Of a stretch of 64,000 bases of DNA, positions 1-12,057 are shown one piece after another; the stretch's first letter is position 1, and every line of letters starts with the position of its first letter. Source of the DNA: Cryptomeria japonica. Taxonomy: Eukaryota; Streptophyta; Pinopsida; Cupressales; Cupressaceae. The translations under genes and the position numbers were made by a program. The DNA lies in assembly GCF_030272615.1 (NCBI RefSeq), contig NC_081413.1, positions 102,820,239-102,884,238 of the forward strand, read 5' to 3'. The notes beneath the pieces were generated by a model. The model searched no databases, had not been told where the DNA came from, and worked only from the letters and a program-made list of their open reading frames with translations.

Positions 1-70
1 CTCATTTTTAATTATTTCTAAGTGAGGGGAAAGATCATGAATAAAATGCATAACATCATCTTCTCTACAT

Positions 71-75
71 ATATT
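71..75. repeat. Target-site duplication of A1 (left)
   Basis: ATATT directly precedes the TG of the left LTR. The same five bases follow the CA of the right LTR at 7422-7426. Confidence 0.9.
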
Positions 76-1476
76 TGTTGGCATTTGCATGAAGATTCTA
101 TTGATGAACTATTATATTGTCATTGATGTCAAATATAACCGATAATGATGTTGTTATGATGTTGTTTTGCAACCGATAAATGAGCTAGTGAAGGTAATCG
201 GTATTACTTGAGAAGAAGTGAGATCAACCGATAACCCTACCTGTTGATATACTAAACCCTAACCAATGGAGCTTTGTGAATCAGTTGTACTGGTTTATGA
301 TCAAATGATGAACGGTAATGATTATGCCACATATGCATGTTGTATGTGAAGAGCTTCAAATAGTTTTTGGCACGTAGAGATAACAGTTTTATCTTAGGAA
401 TGAGCGAGTACATTGCATGAAGTGGAAACCATGTGATGAGTTATAGGGGTCAATGAAGTAGTGATCAAGGAGTGGTCAAGGTTGTCTCGAATAATGTGCA
501 ATGATTGCTATGTAATCCAACAGTCATACTTGAACTGATTTGTTTGTAATCTCTATGATATCTTATGTTTGTGATGTATTACTAACCTATTGTTTTGCTT
601 ATAAGGTCGATGAGTTGTTTTGTTGTAGTGTTGGAAATTTTGATTAAGTGTAAGTGTGATTGGTTTCCAAACCAAAAGGTGTATCTATAGTATGTGTGAA
701 GGAAAATAGGAGAATGAAAAGGATCTGATCAAGCAGAGTAGTGTTATTCACCAGATCAACAAACCCCTGTTGTTCTCTAACAATTACAACAGTCAAATCC
801 CTTAAATGGGTAAGCTCTAGCAGGCTTAGTGCTATCTAAATCCTCTAACCAGGTTATCCATTAGCTTGGATTTCAAATCCTCTACCAAGGTTACTCGTAA
901 CAGGGTATTGCTTCTAATAGGGCATTATAGTCAATCCCTTACTGGGTGGTCCCTAATAGGATCTGTTCCTTACAAGACTTTTTGTAAAGCTTTAATAAGT
1001 TTGGCTCCTAACAGGGTGAACTTCAGAAGAGTTCATAATAATTTTGGGTATTCATCCCCACCGTGGTTTTTCCCATTTGGGTTTCCATGTCAAAATCATT
1101 GTGTCAAGTGGTGAATGTTTTTGTGGTTATGTTTGCTATGGTTAATTTGTTTAACTACTAAATCCACTTAGATAGGATAAGATGACCTACAATAATTTGA
1201 AATGTGCTTTTACTATTGTTAGTAAAGTATTTGAATGTTTTTTTAAAAAGGTTTTGAGAGTTTTAGAGTTGTTATACTATTATTCTGTTAAGACAATCAA
1301 CTGGTATAATTGACAGTGATATTGCAATTTGTTGTTCAGTGTTTGAACCAATTAGTTCTGAGTTTGTCTTGTGAGATTGTTTTGGAGTTTGGTGAAAGTT
1401 TGGTCAATTTTTCATCTACTAATTCACCCCCCCTCTCAGTAGTTGTCCGGATCCTTATTGATTCATCATACCATCA
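76..1476 (+). repeat. 5' LTR of A1
   Basis: Begins TGTTGGCATT and ends ACCATCA; matches 6022-7421 along its length. The last 60 bases hold a C-run followed by CTCTCAGT, a motif also found near the 3' end of the A2 LTRs. Between about 770 and 1010 a short motif resembling CTAACAGGGT recurs every 20-30 bp. Confidence 0.95.
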
Positions 1477-1478
1477 AT

Positions 1479-1490
1479 TGGTATCAGAGC
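1479..1490 (+). promoter_or_regulatory. A1 primer-binding site
   Basis: TGGTATCAGAGC, two bases after the 5' LTR, is the usual plant initiator-methionine tRNA primer site. It marks where minus-strand DNA synthesis begins. Confidence 0.9.
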
Positions 1491-1546
1491 ATTTCAGGTC
1501 CTCTAGTATCTAAGCCTAACATCTTGAGGTAAAGATCTTGAAGAAC

Positions 1547-3877
1547 ATGATGAAGAAAGAAGGTCTGAAGTTTAATAGGGAAAACTACAAAATATGGAGT
1601 GATAGGATGAAAATCTATATCAAGAGTCTAGGAAGTCAATACTGGGAACATGTTGTTACTGAATATGTTTCACCTAGTGGGACTATGTCTAATGATCAAA
1701 AGAAAGAGCAATAAGAAAATAATCAAGCATTGGAGGCCATTATGAGTTCTTTGTCTGATTCAAAGTATGTTGATGTCCATGGTCTAGAGACTGCTTATGA
1801 TGTGTGGAAGAAACTTGAGGAAATCTATAGCGGTGATGAGCATGTGAAGATTGCCAAAGAAGAGAGTCTAAGAGGTAAATTTGATGACATGCAGATGGAT
1901 GAAGGTGAGAATATTCAACAGTATGGTAAAAGGATCAAGGAGATAGTTGGTGAGATCAAGAGTGATGGTGGTAAAGTGGAGGATGCCACAGTGGTTAGTA
2001 TGGTATTGAGAACCCTTCTATCGGTCTAGTCTATCCGACTTGTAGCCATTCAGGAGCTAAAGTCTATTGATAAAACTAAGGTAACTCTTAACTCCATCAT
2101 TGGTAAACTTATTGTATTTGAATTAAATGGTTATGATGGTAGTGCTCAAAAATCTGAATCTACATTTAGAGCTTAAGTTTCTAACCCACCTATAAGGAAA
2201 AGTAGAGATGTTAGTCACAATTATGAGTCTAGATCCAATAGAGAAGTTGATGATGAAGACAATCTGATTGAGCTTGAAGCATTGTTGGCCAAGCGGTTGC
2301 CCAAAGGTACCAGTAAGTACAAAGGTAAATTACCTTTGAAATGTTTTGCATGTAACAAGACTAGACATGTTGCAACTAACTGGCCTAATGGTGACAATGA
2401 GCATAAGCATGAGAAGTACAAGAAGTACAAAGGAAATGGCAAAAGAGATTGTCTCATTGCAGTTGATGGTGTTATCACCGATGGGGAATCTGAAGGAGAT
2501 GCTAATGAAGACATTTACTTTGTTGCCATTAAAGAGGACACATCTGATAAGAAGGCATTAGGTTCTCTCATGGATAGTTCTGATGATTGTATCATAGATA
2601 GTGGTTGTTCACACCACAAGACTGGTGACCGTAGTAAATTTCTTAATTTGAAGGAATTTGATGGAGGACTTGTGAGATTTGGAAATGAATCACCCTGCAT
2701 GGTAAAAGGAAAGGGAACCATTTCTCTTAATGGAAAGAGTAGTGCAGATGATGTCTACTGGGTTGAAGGATTAAAAAAAAATCTTTTGAGTGTAGCTCAA
2801 ATCAATGACATAGGCTATCCATTGGAATTTAAGAATGGAATGTGAAAAATCTATGGGAGAAAAGGTGAACTAATTGCAACCGACAAGTAGACAAAAGGTA
2901 ACCTTTTCCACCTAAATCCTAAAGTCAACAACTATTTAATTTCTAAAGTAGATGATAGGTGGCTTTGGCATCAGAGATTTTGTCATATAAATTTTGATAA
3001 CATTGTCAAAGTCAATAAGTCCAAGTCGGTAAGAGGTTTTCCTCAGTTGGACAAACTGATGAATGCTCTATGTAAGGAATGTCAGTTGGGAAAGATGACA
3101 TCCTCAACTTTTAAGAGAAAATATTTCTCAGTAGAACATTTGTTATATTTGGTTCATATAGATCTCTGTAGACCAATAAGGACTAAAAGTATTCAAGGTA
3201 ATAGATATTTTATGATCCTCACTAATGATTGCTCAAGAATGATGTGGGTCACATTCTTGAAGGACAAAGTAGAAGCCTTTAGTAAGTTCAAGGCATTCAG
3301 GGCCTTAGCTGAAAAGGAAAGTGGTAAGAAGATAAAGTGTCTGAGGACTGATCAAGGTGGTGAATTTACTTCAAAGGAATTCACTAGATATTATGAAGAC
3401 AATGGAATTAAGAGGAATCTTTCTGCACCAAGGATACCACAATAGAATGGCATTGCAAAGAGGAACAACTGGTCAATTGTTGAAGCTACTAGAACGATGC
3501 TAATACAAGGAGGTGTAACAAAACATTTCTGGAGAGAAGCTGTCAGCACAACTATCTACACTATGAACCAGATATTGGTAAAGAGAGGTAAGGATAAAAC
3601 TTCTTATGAATATTGGTATGGTAGATCACCTAATGTCAATTATTTTAAGATTTTGGGTAGTAAATGTTTTATCAAGAGAGGTGACTATGTTAGTAAGTTT
3701 GAGGCTAATAGTGATGAAGGCATATTTCTTGGTTACTCCACCAAGTGTAAGGCCTACAAATGTTACAACAACCAGACACAGAGAATAATTGAGAGTGTTG
3801 ATGTCCGAGTGGATGAGTGTGCTAAAGTTTCAGGAGAAACTAGTGAGGAGAAAAGGAAGATGAACCTTACATTCTAA
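1547..3877 (+). pseudogene. A1 gag-protease-integrase, disrupted
   Basis: One frame from ATG 1547 carries a Copia gag of the UBN2 type (blocks such as AYDVWKKLEEIY near 1793), a zinc knuckle near 2342-2386 whose last Cys is replaced by Trp, and an aspartic protease motif IIDSGCSHH near 2591. It then carries integrase: the His/Cys zinc region with LWHQRFCH near 2962 and CKEC near 3074, and the catalytic core with HIDLC near 3155 and LRTDQGGEF near 3346. In-frame stops occur at 1712, 2027, 2174, 2843, 2888 and 3443, among others. After the 3443 stop the catalytic Glu expected in the NGxxE block is Lys. The protein would act in cytoplasmic particles and in nuclear integration if intact. The frame ends at 3877 and the reading shifts to another frame at about 3880. 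Confidence 0.9.
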
Positions 3878-3879
3878 TT

Positions 3880-5661
3880 TTGGAACCAGAACCGGTGAAG
3901 CCAGAATCTGATGAAGTGAATGTTGTAGTACCAGTTCAACCAGAATAGGTAGATTCAATAGAAGAAGATGATGATAGTGAGGAAGAAGAACCTGAAGATA
4001 ATGATCATGTTATTCTAACATATGTGAGACTCAATCATAATCCTGACCAGATTATTGGAGATAAAGATGTTGGAGTGTTGACCAGAAGAAGAATTAGAGA
4101 GAATTCTTGCATGATCTCCACTATTGAGCTTAGAAATTCTAAGGAAGCATTTGGAGATGATCACTAGATCAAAGCTATGGAAGAGGAGCTTTACCAGATT
4201 GAGAAGAACAATACATGGACCCTAGTACTCAAACCGGCAAATAAAAATGTGATAGGCACTAAATGGGTATTTGGGAATAAACTAAATGAAGATGGAGTAG
4301 TAGTCAAAAACAAAGTTAGTTTGGTATGCAAAGGTTATGCATAGGAGGAAGGAGAAGACTATGGCGAGACATTTGCACCAGTTGCTCTATTGGAAGGTGT
4401 TAGGACTCTACTTGCATTTGCAACATATAAGGGATTCAAAGTATATCAGATGGATGTGAAGTCAACATTTCTAAATGGAATACTAGAAGAAGAAGTATAC
4501 ATTGAGCAACTAGATGGTTATGATTTGACTGATGCAAAGGATATGGTGTGCAAACTGCACAAGGAACTATATGGTTTGAAGAAAGTACCAAGAGAATGGT
4601 ATGAAAGGCTACATTCACACCTAATGAAGATAGGTTTTCAGAGAACCAGTGAAGACAACAATATATATCTCAAATTTGAAGGAGATAAGATACTGGTTAG
4701 TGAAGTGTTTGTAGATGATATCATATTTGGAGGCAATGATGACATGAGTGATGACTTTGAAAATGAGATGAAAAGTGAATTTGAAATATCTATGGTAGGA
4801 GAGATAAAATTCTTCATAGATTTGCAAATTCACCAGATGAAGAGTGGTATTTTTATCACACAGTCTACATATATGAAAGAGGTATTGAAGACATTTAGAA
4901 TGAGTGATGGTAAACTAGTTGGGAGACCAATGGTTATAGGTTGTAAACTATATAAGGAGGATGATGCTACATCTGTTGATGAAAAGGAGTACAGATCAAT
5001 GATAGGGAAAATGCATTATGTTGTTCACAAAAGACTGGATATTGCTCATGCAGTTGGTTTAGTTGCCAGATTTCAGAAGAATCCAAAGGAGACACACTTG
5101 ATAGAAACCAAAAGGATATTTAGATATTTGAAAGGTATTATTGACTATGGATTATGGTATCCATATGTAGGTAACTTTGATTTGATGGTTTATACAGATG
5201 CAAACTGGGCAGGTAATGTTGATGATAGGAAGAGCACAATTGGTGGTGCATTATTTCTTGGAGGAAGACTTGTATCTTGGAGTAGCAAGAAGCAAAGCTG
5301 TATATCACCATCCACTGATGAAGTTGAATATGTTGCAACGTATATGAACTATACCCAGACAATTTGGATAAAACACATTCTGGAAGGATTCAAGCTGAAG
5401 ATTATAGAACTAGTAAATATTTTATGTGACAACACAAATGCAATAAATTTTTCAAAGAACCATGTGTTGCATGCTAGAACCAAGCATATTGAGCTAAAAT
5501 ATCATTTCTTGAGAGAGAAAGTCCAAAGTAAAGATGTGTTACTGGAGCATGTATCTACTAAGGAGCAACTAGAAGATATCTTTACTAAACCTCTGCCTAA
5601 GAGTAATTTTGAGTATCTTAGAGGTCAACTAGGGGTTGTGCCCCTAGATGAGGTCAATTGA
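3880..5661 (+). pseudogene. A1 reverse transcriptase-RNase H, disrupted
   Basis: From about 3880 the coding sequence continues in a different frame, starting with an acidic linker rich in Glu and Asp. RT blocks follow: TKWVF near 4260, FAPVA near 4373, QMDVKSTFLNG near 4447 and the active-site FVDDIIFGG near 4708, where plant Copia elements usually have YVDD. RNase H follows with YTDANWAG near 5191 and RKST near 5230, and ends with the typical Copia HIELKYHFLRE and LEDIFTKPLP blocks. Stops interrupt the early part, for example TAG where Gln is expected in the KGYAQ block near 4342. From 4390 to 5661 the frame is open for 423 codons, so this is the best-preserved part of A1. Confidence 0.92.
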
Positions 5662-6021
5662 GCAGATGTGGAATACATCAGTCCTGAAGCTAATTATAGA
5701 ATCTTGAAGCAAGATTGGTGTAGAGTGAAGTTATTCCATAGGGAGAGCATCAAGTTGTAGATTATTGATGCAGAACAGTGAAGTATGACACTGCATATTT
5801 TACTTTCACTCTGGCATTGTTGTCAAAGGGGGAGAAGAACTATATGGGGAGAAGAATTGTATGATTGATAGAGAAAAGATATATAGCTAGCTACGAGCTG
5901 AAGACATGGAGACTTATTTGAAGGAGAGTACATGGTAAAATGTAAACCAGGATTCCTATACAAAATCATCACAATCAAGGGTATTTATAGTTGTATTGCC
6001 ATCAATGCCAAAGGGGGAGAT
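5662..6021 (+). promoter_or_regulatory. A1 3' untranslated region with two purine tracts
   Basis: Non-coding tail with a purine tract AAAGGGGGAGAAG at 5825-5837 and the true polypurine tract AAAGGGGGAGA at 6010-6020, one base before the 3' LTR. The latter primes plus-strand synthesis. I see no gene here. Confidence 0.85.
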
Positions 6022-7421
6022 TGTTGGCATTTTCATGAAGATTGCATTGATGAACTATTATGTTGTCATTGATGTCAATTTTAACTGGTAATGATGTTGT
6101 TATGATGTTGTTTTGCAACCGGTAGGTGATCTAGTGAAGGAAACTGATATTACTTGAGAAGAAGTGAGATCAACTAGTAACCCTACCTATTGATATGCTA
6201 AACCCTAACTGATGGAGCTTGGTGAATCAGTTGTATTGGTTTATGATCAAAAGATGAATGTAATGATTGTGCCACACATGCATGTTGTATGCAAAGAGTT
6301 TCAAATAGTTTTTGGCACGTAGAGATAATGGTTTTATCTTGGGAATGAGTGAGTGCATTGCATTAAGTGGCAACTACGTGATGAGTTATAGGGATCGATG
6401 AAGCGGTGATCCAGGAGCGGTCGAGGTTGTCTTGAATCATGTGCATGATTGTTATGTAATCCAATGGTCATACATGAACTGATTTGTTTGTAATCTCTAT
6501 GAAATCTTAGGCTTTTGATGTGTTACTAACCTATTGTTTTGCTTATAAGGTCGATGAGTTGTTTTGTTGTAGTGTTGGCAGTTTTGGTTAAGTGTAAGTG
6601 TGATTGGTTTCCAAACTAGAAGGTGTATTTATAGTATGTGTGAAGGTAGATAGGAGCATGAAAAGGATCTGATCAAGCAAAGTAGTTCTATTCACTAGAT
6701 CAACAAACCCCTATTGTTCTCTAACAATTACAATAGTCAAATCCCTTAACTGGGTAAGCTCTAGCAGGATTATTGCTATCTAAATCCTCTAACTAGGTGA
6801 TCCATTAGCTTGGATTTCAAATCATCTACCGAGATTAATCCTAATAGGGTATTGCTTCTAATAGGGAATTATAGTCAATCCCTTAACCAAGTGGTCTCTA
6901 ATAGGATCTATTTCTAACAGGACTTTTTGTACAACTTTAATAGGCTTGGCTCCTGACAGGGCGAACTTCATAAGAGTTCATAATACTTGTGGGTATTCAT
7001 CCCCATCATGGGTTTTCCCATTTGGGTTTCCATGCCAAAATCATTATGTCAAGTGGTGAAAGTTTTTATGGTTATGTTTGCTATGGTTAATTTTCTTAAC
7101 TACTAATCCACTTAGATATGATAAGATGACCAAAAATAATCTGAAATGTGCTTTTACTATTGTTAGTAAAGTATTTGAATGTTTCTGTTAAAAGGTTTTA
7201 AGAGTTTCAGAGCTGTTATACTGCTATTCTGTTATGACAGTCAATCGGTATACTTGACAGTGATATTGCAATTTGTAGTTCAGTGTTTGAACCAGTTAGT
7301 TATGAGTTTGTCTTGTGAGATTTTTTTGGAGTTTGGTGGAAGTTTGGTCAATTTTCCATCTACTGATTCATCCCCCCCTCTCAGTAGTTGTCAAGATCCT
7401 TATTGATTCATCATACCATCA
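6022..7421 (+). repeat. 3' LTR of A1
   Basis: Begins TGTTGGCATT and ends ACCATCA, followed by ATATT at 7422-7426. Homologous to 76-1476 throughout. Confidence 0.95.
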
Positions 7422-7426
7422 ATATT
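7422..7426. repeat. Target-site duplication of A1 (right)
   Basis: ATATT, identical to 71-75. Confidence 0.9.
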
Positions 7427-7891
7427 TTGATGTTGAAGATAGGCCCTAGGAGAATAAGGAGGGTATAAAGATGTAAGAATGTTAATATTTTGATTTTTTC
7501 CCCCTTGCTTAAGGGTACATGTATGAGAAGAAGATGGGCCTATATTTCTTTCCAATGCTTTCTCTCTTTTAAAAAGATCATTGGTTGATTTATTATATCT
7601 TATCTCATTCACACAAGATACCCTAGGAGAGGTTCAAGGATCAGGATCTCTAAGATTGGGCTCTACAAAAGACTTAAGATGATTAACATATGAAATGCAT
7701 TTTGTTAATAATATCACCATAATGCCACATAAATGATACATGAAAGCTTTGAGATCAAAAGGAAATGACTTTGAAATCCTTACAACACAATATGACCAAG
7801 TACTATGAATAAAATGAAGCAACATGAAATAAAAGAAGCCATTATCCAACACTTGATTGTGAAATGGAAAATAAATATATGTTAAAATCAA

Positions 7892-8577
7892 TGTAATCCT
7901 ATTGTGAAATGGAAAATAAATCTAATCCATTGATTTCCATTGAAAATCTCTTAATGAAAATCTTAATTTGCTGAAAAACAAGATCTAAAATTGAGACCTT
8001 TTTTATGCAAATTAATTTTAAAGTTAAGTGTGTTGAAATTTGAATTTGTTTTTGATCTTAAGAGGTGTTAAAATTGATAAAGTACATCAATTTCCTGAAT
8101 TTAAGAAGAAAAATACAGTCAATTTTGACTCCCTAAATTTCAGGAAAAAAGCTAGGGATCGAGTGCAAAGTGTACCTGGTTCGACCAACTTTTTTGAAAA
8201 TTTTCAGGGATTATAGAAATTATGATTTTATTGTAGAATCCAAAAGAACAGCCGATTTGGAGATGTCTAGATCGGTCAAATTAACAGTCAAAGGTCAAAA
8301 TAGGAGATTTGTAAAAAATTAGGGTTTTTTTTTTAACCACTTAATTTTTAAAATGAAAAGATAGATTTGAAGTGCATTTTTGAAATAGAAATCAAATATG
8401 AAACAAGAAACTAAAATGCTACACTTCACAAGCTTAATTTTCTCAAAATGAAAAATTAGGGTTTTTATGCAATTAACCTCTAAAATTTGCAAAAAGATCA
8501 AACTTGAAAATAAAATTTTAAAATTCAAATTACAATTATTCAGATCTATCAACAAGAAATGAGAATTAAGCTGTAAG
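7892..8577 (-). other. F untranslated leader, AT-rich
   Basis: AT-rich sequence between the F primer site and the F ORF fragment. I see no protein motif, RNA gene or clear repeat, on either strand. Confidence 0.4.
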
Positions 8578-8595
8578 ACATCGGGTTCACCAAAA
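8578..8595 (-). promoter_or_regulatory. F primer-binding-site-like sequence
   Basis: On the minus strand TTTTGGTGAACCCGATGT follows the LTR end immediately. The equivalent after the LTR of C (34811 onward) is TTTTGGTGAACCTAATGT. I cannot name the primer tRNA. Confidence 0.6.
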
Positions 8596-9462
8596 TGTAA
8601 AGTGAAAAATTGTATCCTAGTGGTTCCTTACCTAGGAGAGAGAAAGGAAACCACTAGGATTATTTTCACTTGGGAGATACTTTACATTCAAAAGAGGGGC
8701 TTGAATCCACTAGATCCAAATCCAAGAGAAATAAGAATATGAATACCAAGTGGATTGTAAGGGTTAGAATGCAGTTTGCCCTCTTTTGTAGATAGATATG
8801 TTGACTTGTTGACTATGCAGAAAAGAGAGACAAAATGGGTGAAATAAGGAGCTACCAACTTGGGATCACATTGTAACTTCAGATATGAGATATTTAGACT
8901 AATATAGATCTACCCTGCAAATTTGGATAAAATTTGTTGGGATCAGGTTGAAATTGTACTCGGTCCTCTGAAAAATCAACGGGCCAAAAAGGGTTTTTTC
9001 ATCTCTGAAAATGAAATCCAAACCTGCAATTACAGCTGCGCACCTGTAACCTACACACAAAAGATAAAGGGAAGAAGGGTTGTGGATAGGGGTTTGTCTT
9101 AGTCAAACCTCAGTTGAGGAATCAACCTTGAAAGAAAGTATTTACAAATGCTTAAATGTGAATAATGGAAATGTATACCTTGTAGATTTGCAATTTGTTC
9201 ATGATGGTTACTTTTCTTCTTGAATGTAATCACAAGTGTTACATGAAATGGCATGTAACATTACAAAACCCTAACACACACACATGGTTACAAATGAATG
9301 TTGTAATGTTGCTCCAATGGATGAATGAAGAAGACACATGAAGATGAAGACTTGATGGATGCTTGAAGACTTGGATGCTTGATGATGATAATGAAGACCT
9401 TCCACTTGAACTTCGCTTATTTTATGTATCATTTTTTGTATATGCAAATGAGAGGACTAACT

Positions 9463-9472
9463 CCCTTTTATA
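9463..9472 (-). promoter_or_regulatory. TATA-like box in the F LTR
   Basis: Minus-strand TATAAAAGGG in the middle of the LTR is the best candidate core promoter of F. This is inferred from the motif and its position only. Confidence 0.45.
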
Positions 9473-9567
9473 CATGCATGTGAGAATTAATTTCTCTCAC
9501 CAAAGGCCGACATCGAGGAGATTAAATCCTGAAGAGAAAACCGGGTTCAAGGGCTGGATGGACACAT

Positions 9568-9572
9568 CTTAG
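9568..9572. repeat. Target-site duplication of A2 (left)
   Basis: CTTAG before the TG of the left LTR; repeated at 16434-16438. Confidence 0.9.
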
Positions 9573-10496
9573 TGTTGGCAATTGACACTCTATTGGTTGG
9601 TTTCACTATGTTGTCATTGATGGCAACATGATTTTGTGTTTTGTCTTCATATGGTATACTGACAGGCACTTAACAGATTCTACACCGGCACCGGTACCGA
9701 CACCGGTAAGACAAAGGATTTCTTTGGTCATCGACAATGTAGGCTGACATAGTATAGTAAAGGTTATTGGTATTGGAGGGTGACATATCTTGGATCTGGC
9801 ATCAACAATTTGTTTTAATGTTCATACATTTATGTTATCTCACCGACATGTAATTTGATATTGTATATATCTTTGTAAACTAGCATAAGGCATAAAAAGT
9901 TGTATAGGGTATATAGGTCAGTTAAGATTAGACCATTTTGATATAGAGAGATGGATATGTGAATGTAATATGATGCAAAATTATTCAAAGAGATTATGTA
10001 TGTGAGGAAATTATTGTAAGGGTTATTCCGGTAAAGGGGTTTAGGGTTTCATATTGGAATAGACAAAGCTTAAACCGAAACTGTATTCTGGCATAAGAGA
10101 TGCTATCTTTTGTCGTTCAACACTTCTCTGGATTGTAGTTTGGAATTTTATGTAGTCAGTGAGGCTCCTATTGTGATTAAGTAGTGTGCTCTAGGCTGTA
10201 AGCCTTCCTGCAAGTGTAGGCCCCTCATATTTTGTAATATCTCTTCATATGGCCAATGGATTGATATTGTGGGTCACAAATCCCACCATGGTTTTTCCTC
10301 TTTGAGGTTTTCCATGTATAAATTTGTGTGTTATGATTCTCATTTATGTGTTTGGCTTATTGGTTGCTTTACTTCTTTCAATTCTATATGTACCGATATA
10401 TCGGTTGGTGTATGCATGTTTTAATAAGGCTAAAATTTATAGATCTAGTATAACACTGATTCACGCCCCCCCTCTCAGTGTTATTGGTTTCCAACA
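9573..10496 (+). repeat. 5' LTR of A2
   Basis: Matches 15518-16433 with scattered substitutions and small indels. The end contains the C-run plus CTCTCAGTG motif. Confidence 0.93.
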
Positions 10497-10498
10497 AT

Positions 10499-10510
10499 TG
10501 GTATCAGAGC
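10499..10510 (+). promoter_or_regulatory. A2 primer-binding site
   Basis: TGGTATCAGAGC two bases after the LTR, the same initiator-methionine tRNA type site as in A1. Confidence 0.9.
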
Positions 10511-10593
10511 CTTGTGCCTCGGAGGAAGTTTAACAGCTTGAGGAAGATCCTGAAACAAGAATCCATGAATACGGCTTGGAGAAGCAACTTGAG

Positions 10594-11661
10594 ATGGCAC
10601 TTGAAGATTATGATGCTGAAAGGTTAAAGAACTTAAAGCTACAAGATGAATTAAATTCTGCTAAGGAATTCATTCTTGTCCTACAAGAGAGGCTATCATC
10701 TGTTCAAGCTAGAAGAAAGGAACTTTTGCAAAATTAGGATGATGAAGAAAAAGATGCACTTAAGGAACAATGTCAAAAATTGAGTCAGAAAAACATGGTT
10801 ATGAAGAATGAAATGCAAGTTATAACTATGAGGATGTCTAAGGAGATTGAGGACATAAAGAAAAAGGAAGAAAATCTTGTTGTATCCCTGAAGAACAAAT
10901 TTGAAGAATGTGGTAGGTTGGTTCATGAAAATGATATGCTGAGAACTGATTTTGTACAATCCCATAGTAATGAGCAAGAGCTTGAGACACAAATGATAAT
11001 ACTAAGAGAAGATTTAACTACTCCAAGTCAGTACAAAGAGAAATTTAAGATCAACTTAGCATAGCTTGATGAATTATTGAAGAGATAGAGGCAGATTAGA
11101 GATTCCTATGGACTTGGATTTGAGCAAGGACAAAGTTTTGGTACTGCTAATGAAGATATAAACCATAAGGCACTGGTAAGACAATTCAATGCTTATAAAT
11201 TTAATGGTAGATGTTTTTCTTGCAATAAATTTGGTCACATGGCTAGGCAATGTAGAAACAAAGCAAATGAGAACCCTAATTCTACTCCTGATAAATGTTC
11301 TAAATGCAATAAGTCTGGTCATAAGATAGAATATTGTAGAATGAATGTAAAATGCTATGCATGTGGAAAATTTGGACACATGGCTAATCAGTGTACGTCA
11401 AGAAATTTCACCAGTTTTAGCAAAGCAATTCAGAATAACAATGTTATATGTCATGCATGTAATGAAGTTGGATATATTGCTAAGTTCTATAGAAGCAAAA
11501 ACCCACCGGTTAGTAATGGAGGATCAAATGAAAAAGAAAAAGAGAAGGTTAGTGAAATCCAAAATGATCACACTCAAAGATGGGTTAAGAAAACTGAAGA
11601 ACAATCATCAGATGGGAATGTCGCAGTTACTTATCCACAGAAGAGGCTGCTCCTACACTGA
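10594..11661 (+). pseudogene. A2 gag remnant: coiled coil plus zinc knuckles
   Basis: One frame, open upstream to 10534, first in-frame ATG at 10594. Residues 1-150 are strongly coiled-coil-like (heptads rich in Glu, Lys and Leu). A block resembling the LDExL...D..GLG(Y/F) signature of plant Copia gag C-termini follows near 11068-11110. CCHC zinc knuckles follow: CFSCNKFGHMARQC (near 11215), KCSKCNKSGHKIEYC, KCYACGKFGHMANQC, and a degenerate fourth, CHACNEVGYIAKFY, with two ligands lost. Stops at 10735, 11062 and 11086 are all TAG, at least the last two where Gln is expected. The usual N-terminal gag domain is missing, so the frame starts inside gag. The product would bind RNA in the particle. 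Confidence 0.85.
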
Positions 11662-12057
11662 CAGTGAGCTCATCCGGTATCTAAGGAAGATGCCTTAGGG
11701 GTAGGAAAAATTCATGAAGATGCTGCATATGCCTCGAGAAGAGGTTCTGGAAGATGTTCTAGATATTGGAGAGGATTATCTGGTATGAATATGTTCTGAG
11801 AAAGATCCGATATCTTTTACCAGTAGTCATTTATGACAATGGAAGATTAGGGTTTTTCACGAAGGATAAAAGGTCATATACACTTTATTGTTAATCACCC
11901 TATATTCAAAGTGATTTCAGAGTGATTCAGAGTGACTAAGTGTGATCAGAGGCTATTAAGAGATAATTAGATTTCTTCTTGAGTGATTTCACTGGTGTTT
12001 GGAAGAGTTTGTTGGAGGTTTTCACCGAAAGAGATCAAAAGGTATTTATCTTTAAAC
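11662..12057 (+). other. Spacer between A2 gag remnant and unknown ORF
   Basis: AT-rich, with stops in all frames and no recognisable domain. It may hold a splice acceptor or an internal leader for the downstream ORF, but nothing in the sequence decides this. Confidence 0.4.

Larger units (their letters stand above)
76..7421 (+). mobile_element. Element A1: complete but decayed Ty1/Copia LTR retrotransposon
   Basis: Two direct LTRs of 1401 and 1400 bp (TG...CA) flank an internal region with a TGGTATCAGAGC primer-binding site and a purine tract AAAGGGGGAGA. Both are standard in plant Copia elements. Coding order is gag, protease, integrase, reverse transcriptase, RNase H; integrase before RT defines Ty1/Copia. 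Perfect ATATT duplications flank it. The first few hundred bases of the two LTRs differ at roughly one site in ten by eye, so the insertion is old. Many in-frame stops, one frame change near 3880 and a damaged integrase active site make it non-functional. It sits inside element F. Confidence 0.95.
1..7891 (-). pseudogene. F leader/gag-region ORF fragment, split by Copia element A1
   Basis: On the minus strand one reading frame runs from about 7891 to 7427 with a single TGA (7636-7634, a likely CGA to TGA change). If A1 and one ATATT are removed, it continues in the same frame through 75-1 without a stop. The stretch just before A1 is hydrophilic (for example KSTNDLFKREKALERN), and the part at 75-1 contains an alternation such as HFIHDLSPHLEIIKN typical of folded protein. 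I recognise no domain. Position after an LTR and primer site suggests a gag or leader ORF. Continuity of frame across an insertion is the main evidence that it was coding. The start is unknown. Confidence 0.4.
8596..9572 (-). repeat. F LTR, distal part (interrupted by A2)
   Basis: The LTR of F in its own orientation continues from 16439 across A2 into 9572 and ends at 8596. Sequence on either side of A2 joins without gap at the duplicated CTTAG. A TATA-like site lies near 9470. Confidence 0.6.
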
